From assembly GCA_947304115.1 (NCBI GenBank), contig CAMZAE010000018.1, positions 1-36,027 of the forward strand: a stretch of DNA of 36,027 bases, in the 5' to 3' direction. Each line of letters opens with the position of its first letter. Position 1 is the stretch's first letter. This DNA comes from an uncultured Prevotellaceae bacterium (GTDB lineage: Bacteria; Bacteroidota; Bacteroidia; Bacteroidales; Bacteroidaceae). The position numbers and the translations under genes were made by a program. The notes under the pieces were generated by a model. The model saw nothing but the letters and a program-made list of their open reading frames with translations, ran no database searches and had not been told where the DNA came from. Below, one piece after another: positions 32,490 through 36,027 of this stretch.

Positions 32490-33425
32490 TTATTTGATTT
32501 CTTCAATGTAATAGTCGGTCAGTTTGTCGGCATCGACAGTCGCGCCATTGCCGGAGAAGGAAACAAAAGAGTACTCTGTTTCAGGCGTGTCACCGCCAGT
32601 GGCAGAGACAGTCACCGTTCCGATTTGTTTGCCAGGAAGTTCTATCATCATACCTGTCTGAGGGTTCTTGACCTTCTTGCCCTTTGTCTTGACGGCAAAG
32701 GTGTCTCCAGCTTTGATGCCTTGGCTTGCGCCACCGCCAATGATTTGGGCGTCGCTGTCGAAGGAAAGGAAATATGTGCGCCAGGGCTTTTCTGTACATT
32801 TGTTGATGATGTTTTCCACCAACTGGCCGATGGCTTCCGAAATGGCCTTGTCGCTAAGGGTGGCGTCGTAGCTGGCCTGGCCTCCAACACCCATTGTGGT
32901 CTTTGTTGTCAGCTCTGCCGAACCCTTGCCTTCGTCCGAGTAGATGATGAGTCCGGTGGAGACTTCAACCAGGCGAACAGCAACGGCGGCTTCCACAATC
33001 TGTGTCTTAGCACTTGTAAAAGCACCGTTCTTGCCAACATTCTTTCTGCCGAACTCTGTGACAGAGCCGATAATCATATAGTCTGCCCCTATCGTTGAAA
33101 GCCCGTTCTCGCCCTTCTTGGCCTCTTCCAGAAGCGTTGCCAGGTCGTTCCTTTCCAGCAGCAGGAACTTTCCGGAGGCTGCCAGTTTGGTGGACAGGAT
33201 GTCAAGAGCTTGTTTGCCCATCGGATCGTTTTCCTTGTCATAGAAGATGCCTTTGGCATACTGTGTTTCGTTACTGAAGCGCCCGATAGCCACTTTGCGC
33301 TTAATCACACGAGCGTTCGTCCCGGCCAACTCTTGCTTCACAGGTTCCACAATCTCCACCTTTCGCTGCGCGTTGGCAAGCTGGCAGAGGGAGAATACCG
33401 CCATGAACATGATAACCTTTTTCAT
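32490..33425 (-). CDS. CsgG family protein, non-lipidated
   Basis: 311 residues from the ATG at 33425; the longer frame to 33626 would include the promoter and repeats. A signal peptide ends ANA-Q (19/20) without a lipobox, unlike E. coli CsgG, which is a lipoprotein. RKVAIGRFSNETQYAKG, FLLLERNDLATLLEEAKKG, GADYMIIGSVTEFGRK and VRLVEVSTGLIIYSDEGKG are the CsgG core. The C-terminal ~90 residues add a beta domain with AGDTFAVKTKGKKV. CsgG proper is the curli export pore; here it probably works with the downstream lipoproteins in the envelope, without any curli subunit in the window. Confidence 0.87.
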   Translation of the reverse strand: MKKVIMFMAVFSLCQLANAQRKVEIVEPVKQELAGTNARVIKRKVAIGRFSNETQYAKGIFYDKENDPMGKQALDILSTKLAASGKFLLLERNDLATLLEEAKKGENGLSTIGADYMIIGSVTEFGRKNVGKNGAFTSAKTQIVEAAVAVRLVEVSTGLIIYSDEGKGSAELTTKTTMGVGGQASYDATLSDKAISEAIGQLVENIINKCTEKPWRTYFLSFDSDAQIIGGGASQGIKAGDTFAVKTKGKKVKNPQTGMMIELPGKQIGTVTVSATGGDTPETEYSFVSFSGNGATVDADKLTDYYIEEIK

Positions 33426-33461
33426 TTTCGTACTGGTTTTATTTAACATCGTATCGCGTAG

Positions 33462-33469
33462 CAAATGTA
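33462..33469 (-). promoter_or_regulatory. -7 promoter element of the csgG operon
   Basis: TACATTTG on the minus strand, 36 bases before the ATG at 33425. No clear -33 TTTG. Confidence 0.6.
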
Positions 33470-33577
33470 GGAAAAAAATCCGAATAACAGTTCGGCGTAA
33501 CGAAAAAAAATGCTTTTGCTTCCCCAAAATGATTATATCGCACGAAAAGATTTCTCGCGCCGTAGTAGGAATTTTAT

Positions 33578-33657
33578 ATTTCACGACGTAATTTGTGCAA
33601 TTTACGTCGTGAAATGTAGAAATCACGTCGTAATTTGTATAATTTGCGTCGCAAATT
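33578..33657. repeat. Two tandem palindromic elements around ACGTCGTAATTTGT
   Basis: Element 1 (33578-33615): ATTTCACGACGTAA and TTACGTCGTGAAAT, 14-bp perfect arms with a 10-nt loop. Element 2 (about 33620-33657) repeats ACGTCGTAATTTGT and ends in the palindrome AATTTGCGTCGCAAATT. They lie upstream of the csgG promoter; nothing else was found in the 330 nt between that promoter and the tRNA except a doubled CTCTGTCTTC and the tRNA terminator. Confidence 0.75.
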
Positions 33658-33756
33658 AAAGATTTCTCAATGCGGAAAAAGAAATGTCGGAGTGAGGGGA
33701 TTTAATTGCAGGTTGATTCGGATTATCTTCCTCTGTCTTCCTCTGTCTTCTTCAAA

Positions 33757-33788
33757 TGAAAAAGAGGATGCCCTTTGAAGCATCCTCT
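33757..33788 (-). terminator. Rho-independent terminator of tRNA-Leu
   Basis: On the minus strand AGAGGATGC and GCATCCTCT form a perfect nine-bp stem around an eight-base loop, followed by TTTT. It begins 12 nt after the tRNA 3' end. Confidence 0.85.
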
Positions 33789-33800
33789 CCTTCTCGCTCG

Positions 33801-33886
33801 TGCCCGGAACGGGAATCGAACCCGTACGGCCATCACTGGCCAAGGGATTTTAAGTCCCTCGTGTCTACCAATTCCACCATCTGGGC
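33801..33886 (-). tRNA. tRNA-Leu (anticodon UAA)
   Basis: The 86-nt minus-strand sequence starts GCCCAGATGGTGGAATTGG and ends with T-arm ACGGGTTCGATTCCCGT, then TCCGGGCA. The anticodon stem AGGGA/TCCCT holds loop CTTAAAA with anticodon TAA. A long variable arm (TGGCCAGTGATGGCC region) fits leucine. No CCA is encoded. Acceptor position 5-68 appears as an A-C mismatch. Promoter and terminator flank it. Confidence 0.93.
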
Positions 33887-33896
33887 ATCGGCGATG

Positions 33897-33904
33897 CAAA
33901 GGTA
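33897..33904 (-). promoter_or_regulatory. -7 promoter element of tRNA-Leu
   Basis: TACCTTTG on the minus strand, 10 bases before the tRNA 5' end, so the primary transcript has only a very short leader. Confidence 0.7.
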
Positions 33905-33967
33905 CAACAAAAAGTGAAAACTAAAAAGTGAAAAGAGAAAAATAATATAACTTTTCCGGAAAGTTTC

Positions 33968-33998
33968 TTTGATAGTAAGAGAAAAACTCCTACTTTTG
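33968..33998 (+). promoter_or_regulatory. Canonical promoter of the structured RNA / leader
   Basis: TTTG (33968-33971), exactly 19 bases, then TACTTTTG (33991-33998): a full Bacteroidales promoter. The start is expected near 34004, inside or just before the first hairpin. Confidence 0.8.
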
Positions 33999-34003
33999 CA
34001 TCG

Positions 34004-34231
34004 TGCATGGTGTTGCACGAAAACTTTTTATTTGCTCTGGTCGCACGTCGAACTAGGCCCTCGAAGAGTGAAAAGAGCAATAACTAATCACAAGAGGCTT
34101 GTGCTCTAAGCGCTGGCTTCCCATAGTGATTAGTAGGTTGGCCTAGACCTCGACGTGCGTATGGTGAAGACCTGCGCTTTTCTTATGCCCATAGGTTTGG
34201 TGTCGGTTTCCCCATAGTTGATGAAGGAAAC
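34004..34231 (+). ncRNA. Highly structured RNA candidate (6S-like ncRNA or long 5' leader)
   Basis: No convincing reading frame, but nested perfect inverted repeats: TCGTGCA/TGCACGA (34001-34020); CGCACGTCGA (34042-34051) with TCGACGTGCG (34150-34159); CTAGGCC (34053-34059) with GGCCTAG (34140-34146); ACTAATCAC (34083-34091) with GTGATTAGT (34126-34134); and GTTTCC (34206-34211) with GGAAAC (34226-34231). A long rod with a large one-sided internal bubble (34060-34082) recalls 6S RNA. TTGCTCT (34031-34037 region) could also pair with AGAGCAA (near 34074-34080), giving a pseudoknot or a switch. No T-rich terminator precedes the ATG at 34265, so it may be a leader of that gene. CCATAG occurs three times (34121, 34189, 34212). 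Confidence 0.65.
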
Positions 34232-34264
34232 AATTTAGTATTAACCAATAAAAACAAAGAGCAA

Positions 34265-35254
34265 ATGAAAAAGTTTATGTTTATTCTGATGGTTGCTTTT
34301 GTAAGCGGCATCAGTAAGAGTTATGCACAGAGCATGTTAGTGGCAACCCTCACGCATGGCGACGAGATTACGATGTTCTACGGCGTTTACGCCCTCCAAC
34401 AAGCACATGCGGCAGCAGCAGATGGCGACATCATTAACCTCTCTGGTGGTGCCTTCAACTCTGTGGAGATTACAAAGGCACTGACCATTCGCGGCACAGG
34501 CGTCCTTGATCCTCTGCCTACTTCAATTAAAGGCGATTTTGACATCCGCATACCGACAACCGCTACCGAAAGGTTGAGCATCGAGGGATGCAAAGTTTCT
34601 AACAGAATTACAGTATGTGGCACACTCTCCAATGCCTATTTCCTGAAAGACGACATTAACGGTCTTATTGTCTATAACGCTAGTGGTAACAATTTGATAA
34701 ATGGCACATTCGTGAACTGTAACGCGGATGCCATACAGATTAGAAATAGCAGCACCGCCCAGTTCATCAACAGCAAAGTTTGGGATTTTTGTAATTACTC
34801 CGAAACAACCGCTTCGGCATCTTTCATTAATTGTGTTGTTCACAATTGGCGTGGGAATGTTGGCAGTTTGAGGTCTGTACAACTGATAAACTGCATCCTT
34901 TTTAATGATGATAGTTATAATAGTTATACATCTATGCCCTCCACTTCAAGCGCTTGGAACTGTGTTGCTGTCGGCAAAGGCAATGAATCTGTGTTCAACA
35001 ACTTATCTGTCAAACAGAACTGCACTTTTGCAGGCATTGACATTTTCAAGGATGGGAATGGCTATAACGACTTGACAGATGAAGCAAAGGCAATGTATCT
35101 TGGCACCGACGGTACGCCTGTAGGCATGTATGGTGGCGTGATGCCTTTCAACCAAATTCCTACCTATCCTCGGATTACCAAGATGAATGTTGCCAACAAG
35201 ACAACTGCCGACGGCAAGCTGAGTGTGGAGATTGAAGTAAGCGCAACAGAATAG
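34265..35254 (+). CDS. Secreted beta-helix-like protein
   Basis: 329 residues. A signal peptide (MKKFMFILMVAFVSGISKSY, then AQ) sends it out of the cytoplasm. The N-terminal part, YGVYALQQAHAAAADGDIIN, followed by SGGAFNSVEITKALTIRGTG, is the usual entry to a right-handed parallel beta-helix. Later rungs such as NLINGTFVNCNADAIQIRNS, AQFINSKVWDFC and VQLINCILFN repeat the pattern. No catalytic residues of pectate lyases are evident and no sorting domain is seen; the C-terminus ends VEIEVSATE. Surface or periplasmic carbohydrate binding is possible; function unknown. It lies behind the structured RNA and four bases before the repeat protein, probably in one operon. Confidence 0.75.
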   Translation: MKKFMFILMVAFVSGISKSYAQSMLVATLTHGDEITMFYGVYALQQAHAAAADGDIINLSGGAFNSVEITKALTIRGTGVLDPLPTSIKGDFDIRIPTTATERLSIEGCKVSNRITVCGTLSNAYFLKDDINGLIVYNASGNNLINGTFVNCNADAIQIRNSSTAQFINSKVWDFCNYSETTASASFINCVVHNWRGNVGSLRSVQLINCILFNDDSYNSYTSMPSTSSAWNCVAVGKGNESVFNNLSVKQNCTFAGIDIFKDGNGYNDLTDEAKAMYLGTDGTPVGMYGGVMPFNQIPTYPRITKMNVANKTTADGKLSVEIEVSATE

Positions 35255-35258
35255 CCTT

Positions 35259-36027
35259 ATGCGTAAATACATTATATTATATATAGCCCTTTGCCTGCAA
35301 GTTGCGGCACGAGGGCAGACAATAGCGGACATTGACCTGTCGGGGCTACCGCAGCCCACGACAGCCAAGGCGCTGCGCTATTGGATTGACGATGACATCG
35401 GCAGCGTGCAGACCACAGACATTCTCAACGGCCTGCATACTGTGGATGTGTCGTCGCTCCTCGACGGCCTTCACACCATCCACTATCAGATTATCGACAG
35501 CGAGGACAAGGTCGCCGCACCCTACTCTGGCATCTTCTTGAAGATGGATAGCAACCTCTCGTCAACGTCGGCAAGCACACTGCGCTATTGGTTCGACAGC
35601 AACACAGAAGTCTATACTTGCGATGCCAATGCCGGCACACAGGTTCTTGATGTGTCGTCGCTCCTTGACGGCCTGCATACGATTCACTATCAGGTGGTAG
35701 ATACAGAAGGGGCCGCCTCATACATTGCCTCTGGCATCTTCCTGAAAATGGATAGCAACCTCTCGTCAACAACGGCAAGCACACTGCGCTATTGGTTTGA
35801 CAGCGACACCAATGTCAGCACCTGCGATGCCAATGCAGGGGTACAGCTTCTTGATGTCTCAATGCTTCTTGACGGTCTGCATACATTGCATTATCAGGTG
35901 GTGGACACCGAAGGACAAGCCTCATACATCGCCTCTGACATCTTCCTGAAGATGCAGGATATGGCTGGCAATGGCAATGTCACAGCCGAGAAGCTTGTCT
36001 ATTGGTTCGACGACGAGACAACAATCA
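35259..36027 (+). CDS. Secreted YWFD-repeat protein (3' truncated by window)
   Basis: The frame from ATG 35259 is open to the window end (256 codons seen). A signal peptide (MRKYIILYIALCLQVAARGQ) is followed by tandem repeats that start LRYWID at 35373, LRYWFD at 35580, LRYWFD at 35784 and LVYWFD at 35994, giving periods of 69, 68 and 70 residues. Each has SSLLDGLHTIHYQVVDTEG and ends SGIFLKMDSNLSS-like, probably one Ig-like beta sandwich per repeat. DNA identity between repeats 2 and 3 is high, so copy number may change. Such repeats are known from Bacteroidetes surface proteins that often end in a type IX sorting domain, but the C-terminus is not in the window. Confidence 0.78.
   Translation, partial: MRKYIILYIALCLQVAARGQTIADIDLSGLPQPTTAKALRYWIDDDIGSVQTTDILNGLHTVDVSSLLDGLHTIHYQIIDSEDKVAAPYSGIFLKMDSNLSSTSASTLRYWFDSNTEVYTCDANAGTQVLDVSSLLDGLHTIHYQVVDTEGAASYIASGIFLKMDSNLSSTTASTLRYWFDSDTNVSTCDANAGVQLLDVSMLLDGLHTLHYQVVDTEGQASYIASDIFLKMQDMAGNGNVTAEKLVYWFDDETTI
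35373..36027 (+). repeat. In-frame ~204-210 nt tandem repeats
   Basis: Repeat starts at 35373, 35580, 35784 and 35994. CACACTGCGCTATTGG is identical at the borders of repeats 2 and 3, and GATAGCAACCTCTCGTCAAC also occurs twice. All spacings are multiples of three, so gain or loss of units keeps the frame. Confidence 0.8.

Noticed and set aside
32424..33098. 224-codon plus-strand frame opposite csgG
   Set aside because: Shadow; the CsgG core motifs are on the minus strand.
1..36027. IS elements, integrase or prophage genes that might explain the AT-rich glycan block
   Set aside because: No transposase, integrase or attachment-site-like repeat was found on either strand; homologous recombination is a better fit.

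Overview
The window looks like chromosomal DNA of a Bacteroidales bacterium, most likely Prevotellaceae-like (family level is inference). The evidence is many TAnnTTTG (-7) promoters, two of them with TTTG exactly 19 nt upstream; a long 418-residue MetK; DUF4271 next to hemD, rnpA and yidD; a succinate/acetate-type CoA-transferase; and WbsX/RgpF-type glycan genes. No IS element, prophage, rRNA or CRISPR array was seen.

Positions 1-16.6 kb form a cell-surface glycan region. The plus strand carries the end of an LTA-synthase-like sulfatase, an MsbA-type ABC exporter, an SGNH hydrolase, a PRTase-HAD fusion, a GT2, an RgpF-WbsX-RgpF giant, a WbsX-GT2 fusion and another GT2. A minus-strand O-acetyltransferase and a plus-strand PF13704-type transferase follow. 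A minus-strand operon then links a lipid A late acyltransferase to three GT2 enzymes. The block from about 2280 to 8540 is visibly more AT-rich than its flanks and is preceded by, and contains, fragments of ABC-exporter 3' sequence, which suggests a recombined cassette.

Positions 16.6-19.3 kb carry an orphan antitoxin-like gene with the tail of a lost toxin, a short sigma-70 factor, a 22-nt-period palindromic repeat array and a U32-family protein. From 19.3 to 29.1 kb lie housekeeping genes: metK (behind a SAM-II/SAM-V-like aptamer candidate and a small uORF), LOG, DUF4271, hemD, rnpA, yidD, a tatD remnant, a CoA-transferase, recJ and recQ.

Positions 29.0-33.5 kb (minus strand) hold an S24 repressor followed by an unidentified 415-residue protein, and a csgG / lipoprotein / DUF4810 / DUF799 envelope operon. 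tRNA-Leu(UAA) follows with a clear promoter and terminator. From 34.0 kb a canonical promoter drives a strongly structured RNA, 6S-like or a long leader, ahead of a secreted beta-helix-like protein and a secreted protein of about 69-residue YWFD repeats that runs off the window.

The items most worth following up are the metK leader (aptamer plus uORF), the structured RNA at 34.0-34.23 kb, the two 22-nt-period palindromic arrays, and the mosaic glycan cassette.
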